Shown: piece after piece, positions 42,021 through 50,134 of the stretch
How positions within the stretch are numbered: the first letter of the stretch is position 1
Layout of the letters: every line of letters begins with the position of its first letter
Assembly: GCA_902168105.1 (NCBI GenBank)
Contig: CABHOY010000055.1
Coordinates: 1-64,000, forward strand
DNA: 64,000 bases
Direction: 5' to 3'
Source: an uncultured Flavihumibacter sp.
Lineage (GTDB): Bacteria; Bacteroidota; Bacteroidia; Chitinophagales; Chitinophagaceae
The notes under the pieces: generated by a model
What the model saw: only the letters and a program-made list of their open reading frames with translations
What the model was told of the DNA's origin: nothing
Databases searched by the model: none
Made by a program: the position numbers and the translations under genes

Positions 42021-43826
42021 ATGAGAAAGATTGTTGTAATGAGCGCATTAGCGCTGTGCGCGTTCACCGCTTCGGTGACCGCCCAGTCTAAGCACTCTTT
42101 CGCCCTCGCTAAAAAGGACTTCCTGCTCGATGGCAAACCTTACCAGATCATCAGCGGGGAGATGCATCCTGCACGTATCCCGAAAGAATACTGGAAACAC
42201 CGCATTCAGATGGCGAAAGCCATGGGATGTAATACTATTGCTGCTTATGTGTTCTGGAACTACCACGAACAGGAAGAGGGTAAGTTCGACTTCACATCAG
42301 AGAACAGGGATATTGCTGAATTCGTGAAGCTGGTACAGGCGGAAGGGATGTGGGTGTTGTTACGTCCCGGACCATACGTATGTGCTGAATGGGAGTTTGG
42401 TGGTTTACCGCCTTATTTGCTGAGAATTCCGGACATTAAAGTGCGTTGCCTGGACCCACGGTATATGGCGGCCACAGAAAGATATATCAAGGCATTGGCT
42501 GAACACGTGAAGAGCTTACAGGTGACCAATGGAGGTCCTATCCTGATGGTACAGGTAGAGAACGAATACGGCAGCTTTGGTAATGATAAACAGTATCTGT
42601 ACAAACTGAAAGAACTGTGGGAACAGAACGGCATCAATGTGCCATTCTATACGGCAGATGGTCCTGTTGCTGCATTGCTGGAAGCAGGTTCTGTACCTGG
42701 TGCTGCGATCGGACTGGACTCCGGTAGTTCAGAAGGCGATTTTGCGGCTGCGAACAAGCAGAACCCGGACGTTCCTTCATTCAGCAGCGAGTCTTATCCG
42801 GGCTGGCTGACACACTGGGGTGAGAAATGGGCCCGTCCCGATAAGGCAGGCATTGTGAAGGAGGTAAAGTTCCTGATGGATACAAAACGTTCCTTCAACC
42901 TCTACGTGATCCACGGAGGGACCAATTTTGGCTTCACTGCGGGCGCTAATTCCGGTGGTAAGGGGTACGAGCCGGACCTGACCTCTTATGACTATGACGC
43001 GCCTATAAATGAGCAAGGCGGGGTTACTGAGAAGTACCTGGCATTGCGTGAGGCTATCCAGTCCTACAGTAAGAAGAAACTGCCTGCTATTCCGGCAGCT
43101 ATTCCAACCATCACCATTCCGGAAATATCACTGAAACCATATACCAGCATATGGGAGAACCTGCCAGCTGCAGTGAAATCTGTTCAGCCGAAAACATTTG
43201 AGGCTTATGGACAGGATTATGGATTCATGGTGTATAAAACAACCCTCATCGGTCATAAGAGCGGTAAACTGGATGTTGTTGAATTGCATGATTATGCTAC
43301 CGTGTTCCTGAACGGAAAATATGTAGGTAAGATCGATCGCCGTTTGGGTGAACATAACATTGAACTGCCTAAGTCTGACGTGAAAGATCCTGTACTGGAA
43401 ATACTGGTGGAAGGTATGGGCCGCATCAATTTCGCACAGGCGCTGATAGACCGGAAAGGTATCACGGATCGTGTAACACTGAACGGTATGACGCTGATGA
43501 ACTGGGAAGTGTTTGGTTTGCCGGTGAAGAGTGAATTTGTACAGCAGTTACAACCGGCAAAGTCAACTGAAGTGAAACCAGGTGAGTTCTTTAAAGGAAC
43601 ATTTACACTTGCAGGTACAGGAGATACTTACCTGGACATGACCAACTTTAAAAAAGGGATGGTTTGGGTAAACGGACATAACCTTGGACGTTACTGGGAG
43701 ATCGGTCCGCAGAAGAGATTATACTGTCCTGCACCGTGGCTGAAGAAAGGAGAGAATGAGATCATAGTGTTTGATCAACATCAGCTGGAAGCAGCAACAG
43801 TGAAAGGAGAGAAGTCATTAGAATAG
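42021..43826 (+). CDS. Beta-galactosidase, glycoside hydrolase family 35
   Basis: A 601-residue secreted glycosidase with signal peptide cleaved near Ala21. GH35 motifs are clear: LDGKPYQIISGEMHPARIP, LRPGPYVCAEWEFGGLP, the acid/base Glu182 in QVENEYGSF, and the nucleophile Glu257 in SSESYPGW. C-terminal jelly-roll domains end with GMVWVNGHNLGRYW. It releases terminal beta-galactose from oligo- or polysaccharides in the periplasm or outside. It stands alone between two terminators. Confidence 0.95.
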   Translation: MRKIVVMSALALCAFTASVTAQSKHSFALAKKDFLLDGKPYQIISGEMHPARIPKEYWKHRIQMAKAMGCNTIAAYVFWNYHEQEEGKFDFTSENRDIAEFVKLVQAEGMWVLLRPGPYVCAEWEFGGLPPYLLRIPDIKVRCLDPRYMAATERYIKALAEHVKSLQVTNGGPILMVQVENEYGSFGNDKQYLYKLKELWEQNGINVPFYTADGPVAALLEAGSVPGAAIGLDSGSSEGDFAAANKQNPDVPSFSSESYPGWLTHWGEKWARPDKAGIVKEVKFLMDTKRSFNLYVIHGGTNFGFTAGANSGGKGYEPDLTSYDYDAPINEQGGVTEKYLALREAIQSYSKKKLPAIPAAIPTITIPEISLKPYTSIWENLPAAVKSVQPKTFEAYGQDYGFMVYKTTLIGHKSGKLDVVELHDYATVFLNGKYVGKIDRRLGEHNIELPKSDVKDPVLEILVEGMGRINFAQALIDRKGITDRVTLNGMTLMNWEVFGLPVKSEFVQQLQPAKSTEVKPGEFFKGTFTLAGTGDTYLDMTNFKKGMVWVNGHNLGRYWEIGPQKRLYCPAPWLKKGENEIIVFDQHQLEAATVKGEKSLE

Positions 43827-43870
43827 TCAATGAAAAAGGGAAGCAATTATAGCTTCCCTTTTTCATTGAC
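43826..43870. terminator. Terminator, 19-bp perfect stem
   Basis: 43826-43844 and 43852-43870 are perfect reverse complements. The core AAAAAGGGAAGC/GCTTCCCTTTTT is the same as in the terminator at 56963-56994 at the other side of the lanthipeptide region. Confidence 0.8.
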
Positions 43871-44300
43871 ATCATTTTTTTGTTGTCTGAATTAGCATTG
43901 TAAATCTTTTTTTTAGCACATCTTAGTAATGTTAAAAAGCTATAAATCCGTTTATTCTTTTGCGATTCCAATGCTCATTACTCATTGAAAATAAATGAAT
44001 GATTGAGTAGTGAACGTAAAATATATTTTTTGTTTTCAAGCAAAAAATATTTAGTTTCATATTCGTCACACGAAGGAACTATTCGCTACTATTTTATGAC
44101 CCATCCTTCGCCTAATTGAACACCCAAATCGCTAAAGAAGAATGAGCACAACACAATACTACGCCCAGAAGAAAACGTTTTTTTAATCCAGCTTGATATT
44201 GTACCAAAGGACACTTTCCCTTTTGTTATAAAGCGGCTATTCTAATGTCCGGAACGGATTATTGTTCCAGTAATTATTGGCAATAAATATTGTCGGGGTC
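43871..44300. other. AT-rich intergenic region with an inverted repeat
   Basis: About 430 bases without a gene. It contains a 10-bp inverted repeat ATATTTTTTG/CAAAAAATAT (44023-44032 with 44041-44050). No promoter box could be fixed with confidence, although the next gene must be driven from here. Confidence 0.4.
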
Positions 44301-46703
44301 ATGGCATCATTAAGATTCTTGACGGTCCTGATGCTGGTATGTTATGCCCGTATCAGCGGCGCGCAAAGCCTACACATTGAAGGTATTATTTTTAGTAAAG
44401 AGCAATCTGGAATAAGTGATGCTACTGTGGCTTTATTTAAAAAGGCAGATACATCGTTGGTGAAGATCACGCTGAGTGATTCATTGGGACGCTTTTCTTT
44501 TATAGCGCCCGATAACATGCCTTATTTACTGCGCATCAGTCATATTCAATATAGGGATACTACTGTTAGTGTTGATCCTGTAAAACAAGGGACAGCAATT
44601 ATGAAGATATGGGTCACGAAAAACGCGGCAACAGGTTTGCAGGAAATAGTTGTTTCTTCCAGGAAAGCTTTGATAGAACGAAAGATCGATAGATTGGTTT
44701 TTAATGTTGAGAATAGCGTAAGCGCAATAGGTGCGGATGTTCTGGAAGTATTGAGAAAGACGCCGGGGGTGCGTGTAACCAACAGTGACATCTCCCTTGT
44801 TGGAAAAAGCACGGTGAATGTGATGATCAATGAACGATTGCAGCATCTGTCAGGCGAGGACCTTCTGAATTTGCTGAAGTCTATGTCGGCCGCAGATATT
44901 TCAAAGATAGAAGTGATCACGACACCGCCAGCCAAATATGATGCTGAAGGGAATGCTGGCCTGATCAATATTGTAACAAAGAAAAATACAGGTAATTATA
45001 CGAACGGAAGTATAAGAGCTTCGTATGAACAGCATACTTATAATATCTTCTCTGCCGGTGGAAGTCTTAATTACCGGAAAAAGAACGTTAATATTTTTGG
45101 AACGGTAAGTATGGCGAAGGGTGCTACGGGACCGGACGAATCGCTGCGTAGTGAGTTTAGTGACGCCGTATGGGACAGGGCGACGGACAGAAAAGATTAC
45201 AGGAAGTTTCTGCAAACTTCAGCCGGTATAGATTACAATATAAACAAACGGATGATCGTAGGCGTGTTATATACAGGAGGGATCAGCAGGCCGGATATCA
45301 GGGAGTACATACACGTGAATATCCTGGACGCTGGCGCCCATGTACTGGATTCCATGCTGGAAACTACCGCCATGTCAGTTAATAAACGGAACAATCAGAG
45401 TATAAATACTAACTATCTATGGGCGATCGATTCGACCGGTAAAAAGCTTAATCTTGATCTCAACTACTATACTTATAACAGCACGAGGAACAGGCAGTTC
45501 AGCACGGCGGGGTTCACTAATGAAGCACAGCTTAAGTATGAGAATGATCAGCGCACAATTGCAGATCAGGATATAAAGATATTCTCTGCAACATTGAATA
45601 TTGATCTGCCTGTAGCAGGAATTAATTTTTCTGCCGGAGGGAAAATAAACAGTATCAGGAATAATAGCAGCAGCGGACTGGAAAATTATTATGATGGTAG
45701 TTATCACCTTGATACATCACGTTATAACCATTTTATTTACAACGAAAGTACGCAGGCGTTATATGTTAATGCAAACTATTCCTGGCGTAAGTGGACCACG
45801 CAAATCGGCCTGAGAGGGGAATATACACAAACGAAGGGGCAGTCTGTCGTACTGAGAATGGTGAATGAAAATAATTATTTCCGATTGTTCCCTACTGTTT
45901 ACCTGCAGCATAAAATAAATAGCGATAATGAACTGGGCATCAATTACAGCAAGAGGATCAACAGGCCGGGATATCTGGTTATGGATCCCTTCAGGTGGTA
46001 TTCCACACCCTATTCTTACAGCGAAGGCAATCCTTTTCTAAAACCTTCTTTTGCAGATAATATAGAAGTGCATTATTTACTGGACGGCAGGTTTAACTTT
46101 TCCGCTTACTGCAACCTGGTTAACGGTCAGTTCGGACAGGCATCTTTTCTTGATTCGGCAAGTAATATGCAGTTCTATAAAAGGGATAACCTGGGGAAGC
46201 TGAACACTTATGGCATTTCTTCCTCTTTTAATCTGAACATAGCAAGATGGTGGGAAACGAATCTGCAGTTAAATGCTTTCCTGGCCAGGTTCTCTTCCTC
46301 TTACTATGGCGGAGGGGCATTGAGTTACGAGCAACCCTCATTTTATATTGTTACGAATAATAATTTCCTGCTGAACAAGCAACGGACCTTGCTGGCAGAT
46401 CTGAACTTTGAGTATCAATACAGTTCGCAGGACAATTTCTATACCATCCGGCCATTACATGTATTGTCATGCGGCTTTAAATCATTACTCCTGAAAAAGA
46501 AACTGGTCCTGGGGTTGAGTTGCAGTGATATATTGGCTTCAGCGAGAGTAAGAGCAGATAATAAATTTAATTACATCAATACTGATAATTATTACGACGA
46601 AAGAGGGTTCAGGATCACATGTCAGTATAAATTCGGTAATTCCAATATAAAGAAGAGCAGAGAGCGGAAATCAGGCGTTGAAGATGAAGTAAACAGGTTG
46701 TAA
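44301..46703 (+). CDS. Outer-membrane beta-barrel protein with regulatory-like N-terminus
   Basis: An 800-residue protein with signal peptide (to ISGAQ), a CarboxypepD-regulatory-like beta-sandwich (residues 25-110), a TonB-receptor-like plug (VLRKTPGVRV, then VEVITTPPAKYDAEGNAGLINI-like block) and a long barrel ending in CQYKFGNSNIKKS. It belongs to the Bacteroidota outer membrane beta-barrel family related to TonB-dependent receptors. A TTG 24 bases upstream is possible; I chose the ATG at 44301. It precedes the lanthipeptide genes on the same strand and could serve them, but 214 bases separate it and a role is not shown. A paralogue is at 60745-63162. Confidence 0.9.
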   Translation: MASLRFLTVLMLVCYARISGAQSLHIEGIIFSKEQSGISDATVALFKKADTSLVKITLSDSLGRFSFIAPDNMPYLLRISHIQYRDTTVSVDPVKQGTAIMKIWVTKNAATGLQEIVVSSRKALIERKIDRLVFNVENSVSAIGADVLEVLRKTPGVRVTNSDISLVGKSTVNVMINERLQHLSGEDLLNLLKSMSAADISKIEVITTPPAKYDAEGNAGLINIVTKKNTGNYTNGSIRASYEQHTYNIFSAGGSLNYRKKNVNIFGTVSMAKGATGPDESLRSEFSDAVWDRATDRKDYRKFLQTSAGIDYNINKRMIVGVLYTGGISRPDIREYIHVNILDAGAHVLDSMLETTAMSVNKRNNQSINTNYLWAIDSTGKKLNLDLNYYTYNSTRNRQFSTAGFTNEAQLKYENDQRTIADQDIKIFSATLNIDLPVAGINFSAGGKINSIRNNSSSGLENYYDGSYHLDTSRYNHFIYNESTQALYVNANYSWRKWTTQIGLRGEYTQTKGQSVVLRMVNENNYFRLFPTVYLQHKINSDNELGINYSKRINRPGYLVMDPFRWYSTPYSYSEGNPFLKPSFADNIEVHYLLDGRFNFSAYCNLVNGQFGQASFLDSASNMQFYKRDNLGKLNTYGISSSFNLNIARWWETNLQLNAFLARFSSSYYGGGALSYEQPSFYIVTNNNFLLNKQRTLLADLNFEYQYSSQDNFYTIRPLHVLSCGFKSLLLKKKLVLGLSCSDILASARVRADNKFNYINTDNYYDERGFRITCQYKFGNSNIKKSRERKSGVEDEVNRL

Positions 46704-46770
46704 ATATTACTGTAGGATCTTGTTTCATCATTGTACAAGCTGGTTTCGTCTACCTGTAATAAGCAAGATA

Positions 46771-46792
46771 CTAACGCTTCCATAGTGTTAGC
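46771..46792 (+). repeat. Precursor-gene upstream element, copy 1
   Basis: CTAACGCTTCCATAGTGTTAG folds as CTAACGC/GTGTTAG with one wobble. It shares the GCTTCCATAG centre with the elements at 47143 and 47413 and lies 126 bases before the first precursor gene. Confidence 0.5.
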
Positions 46793-46917
46793 CGGGCGCC
46801 TATTTCCTAATTCGCAACGGCACGATGAGTTTGATGCTCATAAGAATGTGATACGAATCGCTATGTTTTCATAGCATAAGACCGGAGTTTATTTTTTCAC
46901 TTTTTAGATCTTTTTTT

Positions 46918-47112
46918 ATGAACCAAAAAATTAAGTTAACCAAAAGTCTCCAGCTGGACAAAGAAGTAATCAGCAAACTGCAGGAGAAACAAATGGAAAA
47001 TATTACAGGAGGTATCAAATCTGCCGAAGATGTTGATCTCCCTTCACGTAACTGTTCCTGCATACATCACAGCTGCTATCCTGAAACACAAAGATTCGGA
47101 GTAGCAAGATAA
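46918..47112 (+). CDS. Lanthipeptide precursor peptide 1
   Basis: A 64-residue peptide. The leader (MNQKIKLTKSLQLDKEVISK, then LQEKQMENITGG) ends in Gly-Gly and has a class I leader-like LQLD box. The core of 32 residues (IKSAEDVDLPSRNCSCIHHS, then CYPETQRFGVAR) has three Cys and several Ser/Thr for lanthionine rings. It shares leader and the C-S-C-x3-S-C core signature with the two next genes, but its core tail is the most divergent, which suggests a distinct product. No Shine-Dalgarno sequence; the start is fixed by the conserved MN[QP]KIKL beginning. Confidence 0.88.
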   Translation: MNQKIKLTKSLQLDKEVISKLQEKQMENITGGIKSAEDVDLPSRNCSCIHHSCYPETQRFGVAR

Positions 47113-47142
47113 TATGCTGTTCAAAAGGTCTTGATATCAAGC

Positions 47143-47172
47143 CGCTAATGCTTCCATAGCGTATGTTGGAAG
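47143..47172 (+). repeat. Precursor-gene upstream element, copy 2
   Basis: CGCTAATGCTTCCATAGCG then TATGTTGGAAG. Two competing stems are possible: CGCTA/TAGCG, or CTTCC/GGAAG. It lies 29 bases before the second precursor gene and is nearly identical to copy 3. Confidence 0.65.
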
Positions 47173-47201
47173 TTTTAATTCTCATTTTTTAATTCTTTTT
47201 T

Positions 47202-47399
47202 ATGAATCCCAAGATCAAATTAACCAAGAGTCTCCAGTTAGACAAAGAAGTGATCAGCAAACTGCAGGAAAAACAAATGGAAAACATCATTGGTGGTGTT
47301 AAAGCTGTAGGTGCTGTTGACTCCTCTTCAGGATCCAGCTGCTCATGCCGTGATAATTCATGTAACCCTAAGGACCCTGAGTTCCCAGTTGAATCATAA
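47202..47399 (+). CDS. Lanthipeptide precursor peptide 2
   Basis: A 65-residue peptide with leader MNPKIKLTKSLQLDKEVISK followed by LQEKQMENIIGG, cleavage expected after Gly-Gly. The 33-residue core is VKAVGAVDSSSGSSCSCRDN followed by SCNPKDPEFPVES, with Cys at core positions 15, 17 and 22 and a Ser cluster before them. Dehydrated Ser plus Cys should give up to three thioether rings. Its DNA is almost the same as the next gene over the leader, so both arose by recent duplication. Confidence 0.9.
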   Translation: MNPKIKLTKSLQLDKEVISKLQEKQMENIIGGVKAVGAVDSSSGSSCSCRDNSCNPKDPEFPVES

Positions 47400-47412
47400 T
47401 ACGGGTTATCGT

Positions 47413-47442
47413 CGCTAAAGCTTCCCTAGCGTATGTTGGAAG
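47413..47442 (+). repeat. Precursor-gene upstream element, copy 3
   Basis: CGCTAAAGCTTCCCTAGCG then TATGTTGGAAG; same two competing stems as copy 2, 29 bases before the third precursor gene. Confidence 0.65.
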
Positions 47443-47471
47443 CACTGTACCCACGTTTCAAATTAAATCGT

Positions 47472-47663
47472 ATGAACCCGAAAATTAAATTAGGCAAGAG
47501 CCTTCAGCTTGACAAAGAAGTGATCAGCAAACTTCAGGAAAAACAAATGGAAAACATCATTGGTGGTGTTAAAACCTCAAAAGATGTTGACTCTTCTTCA
47601 GGATCTCAATGTTCCTGCCGTGACAACTCATGCGGTACCAGTGATCCTGTTACTACACGATAA
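47472..47663 (+). CDS. Lanthipeptide precursor peptide 3
   Basis: A 63-residue peptide with the same leader (MNPKIKLGKSLQLDKEVISK, LQEKQMENIIGG) and a 31-residue core VKTSKDVDSSSGSQCSCRDN followed by SCGTSDPVTTR. Cys positions 15, 17 and 22 match precursor 2. The frame is open upstream to 47433, but homology with the other precursors sets the start at 47472. The first modification gene begins 97 bases after its stop, across a weak hairpin (GGGGCC.. with GGCCCC near 47686-47729) that could let precursor mRNA exceed enzyme mRNA. Confidence 0.9.
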   Translation: MNPKIKLGKSLQLDKEVISKLQEKQMENIIGGVKTSKDVDSSSGSQCSCRDNSCGTSDPVTTR

Positions 47664-47685
47664 GCATTGAATCGATAAGTATAAA

Positions 47686-47731
47686 GGGGCCGGAAATGGC
47701 AGATCCGCGGTATTGTAATTTCTGGCCCCCT
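47686..47731 (+). terminator. Leaky terminator-like hairpin after the precursors
   Basis: AAAGGGGCCGGAAAT at about 47683-47697 pairs imperfectly with TTTCTGGCCCCCTT at about 47718-47731, giving a G/C-rich stem between the last precursor and the LanC genes. A partial terminator here would favour precursor transcripts, as in many lantibiotic operons. Confidence 0.55.
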
Positions 47732-47760
47732 TATCTCTTTCCGGAGTTCATAAACCGCAC

Positions 47761-48942
47761 ATGTCTATGGTAGAAAGTCATGATATTATAGCCAGGGTCA
47801 AGCACTCGATAGACCAGCACCATACTAAATTCGATTCCATTGGGATTAATGGCATATCAGGGTTGGCTGTTTTCTATTATTATTATTATTGTTTGTTCGT
47901 TAAAGATGACAGCCATTCCGGCTTAATATCCGGGAGCCTGGAGAAGGTGATTGAAAAATTGAATAATGGGTATACCAGTGATATGTTGTTCAGAGAGATC
48001 ATAGAATTTGGACATGCATATTTATTCATGACCGATCAGCAATCGGATGATGACGCTGAAATACTCGATGAACTCGATACTATAATAACACAGTTTTCGG
48101 ACTGGAAACAAGAGCAGAAGGACCTGGACCCGGTAGTGGGTGGTATTGCTGCCGGTAATTACTATTTAAAACGACTGTCGCAAAAGGCAGTGGTCAGCGT
48201 ACAGTTAGAAGCCCTGATTGAGCTGATCCAGGATTGTTCCTGTGTTGATCCGGAAGATGGCAGCAGGTACTGGCAGTCTTCGTTAAGGAACAAAGAAGTG
48301 ATCGAACTTGGTATAATGCACGGCGTAGCGGGAACAATCGCATTCCTGACCGGATGTTATAAACAAGGCATACAACAGGAAAAATGTGAGGTATTGATAC
48401 GGGAGTCATTGCGGTTTATAGCCAGGTATAAAGGCACTGGTGAGAGCGCCGCACTATTCCCTAATATCATTGCTGACGGAAATATCCTTGAGAAATACAA
48501 TTATCAGAACCTGTGTTATGGAGATGTAGGTATTGGATATACATTTTATCATGTCGGTGAGATATTAAAAGACGCATCGCTTGTTGACGAGGGCATAAGC
48601 ATTCTAACGCATGCTGCTGCGTACAGGGATGATGCCGGCCGGCATATAAAGGATGCCAATCTGTTGTACGGTTCATCCGGCTTATACACCTTATTTTCTT
48701 ATCTGTACTCCAGGACTGCGTCGCCTGCATTTAAAGAATCGGCTGATTACTGGCTCGAGAAAACAATAGGCTTCGGCAGGTTTGACACGAAATGGGGTGG
48801 ATATGAGTCTTTTTACAATAATGAAATAGAAACGGTACATATAAGTTTTCTCCAGGGTATCTGTGGTATCGGTACTGCACTGATAGCCTCCCGGGGAGAC
48901 GTACCGTATGATTATCTGACTTTTGCTAATTATCCACTATGA
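47761..48942 (+). CDS. LanC-like protein without the Cys-His zinc pair
   Basis: A 393-residue protein with the LanC alpha/alpha-barrel repeats: MHGVAG with His187, NLCYGDVGIG with Cys252 and a C-terminal FLQGICGIGTALIA repeat. In active cyclases a second block reads CHG; here it is Leu302-Tyr303-Gly (ANLLYGSSG), so two of the three zinc ligands are missing. It is therefore unlikely to form thioethers by the usual zinc mechanism and may be a scaffold or a partner of the next gene. It overlaps lanC2 by four bases (ATGA), a sign of coupled translation and equal dosage. Confidence 0.88.
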   Translation: MSMVESHDIIARVKHSIDQHHTKFDSIGINGISGLAVFYYYYYCLFVKDDSHSGLISGSLEKVIEKLNNGYTSDMLFREIIEFGHAYLFMTDQQSDDDAEILDELDTIITQFSDWKQEQKDLDPVVGGIAAGNYYLKRLSQKAVVSVQLEALIELIQDCSCVDPEDGSRYWQSSLRNKEVIELGIMHGVAGTIAFLTGCYKQGIQQEKCEVLIRESLRFIARYKGTGESAALFPNIIADGNILEKYNYQNLCYGDVGIGYTFYHVGEILKDASLVDEGISILTHAAAYRDDAGRHIKDANLLYGSSGLYTLFSYLYSRTASPAFKESADYWLEKTIGFGRFDTKWGGYESFYNNEIETVHISFLQGICGIGTALIASRGDVPYDYLTFANYPL

Positions 48943-50123
48943 GAACGACTGCAGCACATATTGTAGAACAGATCAACGGTAAGATCGCTGCCGCTGATCT
49001 GGATGAGATCATCAATACCAACGGTCTTTTTAAAGGGCGGCTCGGATTACTGGTGTATTATTTCTATTCCTACAAATTCTCGCCTTCACAACAGTTCCTT
49101 GACGGAATGGAAAGGATGCTGGCTATCATCTTTGATGAAGTGAATGAAGGTAGCGAACAGTTCCTGCGCAATGCATCTTATGCAGATGGACTATCAGGAC
49201 TGGGCATCGTACTGACAGAGCTGATAAATGAAGGCATATTGGATGAAACCTATCTTATGCAGCTGGACGACCTTGATGATGTCATGTATGAGAACTGCAT
49301 CACTTTTATCAACCATGAAAATTTTGACTTCTTCCATGGTGCATTCGGTATTGTCAGATACTTTGAGGTCAGAGGAAAGAAAGACCATTTAAAGCGTATT
49401 ATACATTTGCTATCTACAAAAGCTTACAATAGCGGCACTGAAGCAGATATATTCAATAACAGTGTGCATGATGAATATGTGACAGGATGTAATTTCGGTA
49501 TTGCACATGGCATTCCGGGCTTCTTACTGATCCTGCTCAACCTTTACGAACAGGACATAGAAAAAGAGTATTGTAAGAAGCTGTTGGAAGATGGTCTTGA
49601 TTATCTAATATCCTTCCGTAATCAGGCCAACGGCATTTCCCCCTTAGTTAATTTCCCCTACAATATTTACAATGAAGCGGCAGGTGCGAGGAAGGTGCAC
49701 GTAAATACAAGACTTGCGTATTGTAACAGTGATCTTGGTATAACATTCCTCTTACTAAGGGCTGCAAAGACGCTTGATAATAGCCGTTATGAAGACCTTG
49801 CCATGGAGATAGGCGACTGCTGCACGCAGCGGACAAACTTCGACCTGACGGGTGTGGAGGACTATCACTTCTGTCATGGGGCCGCCGGAGTAGCTCAGCT
49901 CTACACGAGAATAGCCGGGCTGTGCGGACGATCAATATTCACTGATGCTTACGAACACTGGATAAACAGGACGATATCGTCCCTGGAACAGGATATGCAG
50001 CTGGAAGATATTTCAAATGTGAAGTTGTCTTTCCTGCATGGGTGGCCGGGGGCGGTACTGGCTGTGTATGGTTATCTCAACCCTGAATTAAAGGCCTGGG
50101 ATAAGTTTTTCTTACTTTCTTAA
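48939..50123 (+). CDS. LanC-type lanthionine cyclase
   Basis: A 394-residue cyclase with all family ligands: His190 in GIAHGIPG, Arg258 and Cys262 in RLAYCNSDLG, and Cys312-His313 in FCHGAAG. In NisC the equivalents bind zinc and activate the Cys thiol, which then attacks dehydroalanine or dehydrobutyrine to close lanthionine rings. It is predicted to be the working cyclase for the three precursors. It overlaps the degenerate LanC upstream and is 11 bases from the flavin oxidoreductase. Confidence 0.92.
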   Translation: MRTTAAHIVEQINGKIAAADLDEIINTNGLFKGRLGLLVYYFYSYKFSPSQQFLDGMERMLAIIFDEVNEGSEQFLRNASYADGLSGLGIVLTELINEGILDETYLMQLDDLDDVMYENCITFINHENFDFFHGAFGIVRYFEVRGKKDHLKRIIHLLSTKAYNSGTEADIFNNSVHDEYVTGCNFGIAHGIPGFLLILLNLYEQDIEKEYCKKLLEDGLDYLISFRNQANGISPLVNFPYNIYNEAAGARKVHVNTRLAYCNSDLGITFLLLRAAKTLDNSRYEDLAMEIGDCCTQRTNFDLTGVEDYHFCHGAAGVAQLYTRIAGLCGRSIFTDAYEHWINRTISSLEQDMQLEDISNVKLSFLHGWPGAVLAVYGYLNPELKAWDKFFLLS

Positions 50124-50134
50124 TAACGCAGCTC

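Noticed and set aside
44277..44300. TTG start for the outer-membrane barrel gene
   Set aside because: The ATG at 44301 gives a normal signal peptide; the extension adds polar residues with no support.
46771..47442. CRISPR-like array, because of three similar short repeats at intervals
   Set aside because: The spaces are precursor genes with conserved reading frames, the repeats are only partly alike and no cas gene is present.
47433..47471. N-terminal extension of precursor 3
   Set aside because: The extra codons lie inside the repeated hairpin element and are absent from the other two precursors.
46918..47663. Microcin or unmodified bacteriocin precursors instead of lanthipeptides
   Set aside because: GG leaders plus a C39 exporter alone would allow it, but full LanB and LanC genes follow directly, and the cores have Ser/Cys patterns for thioether formation.
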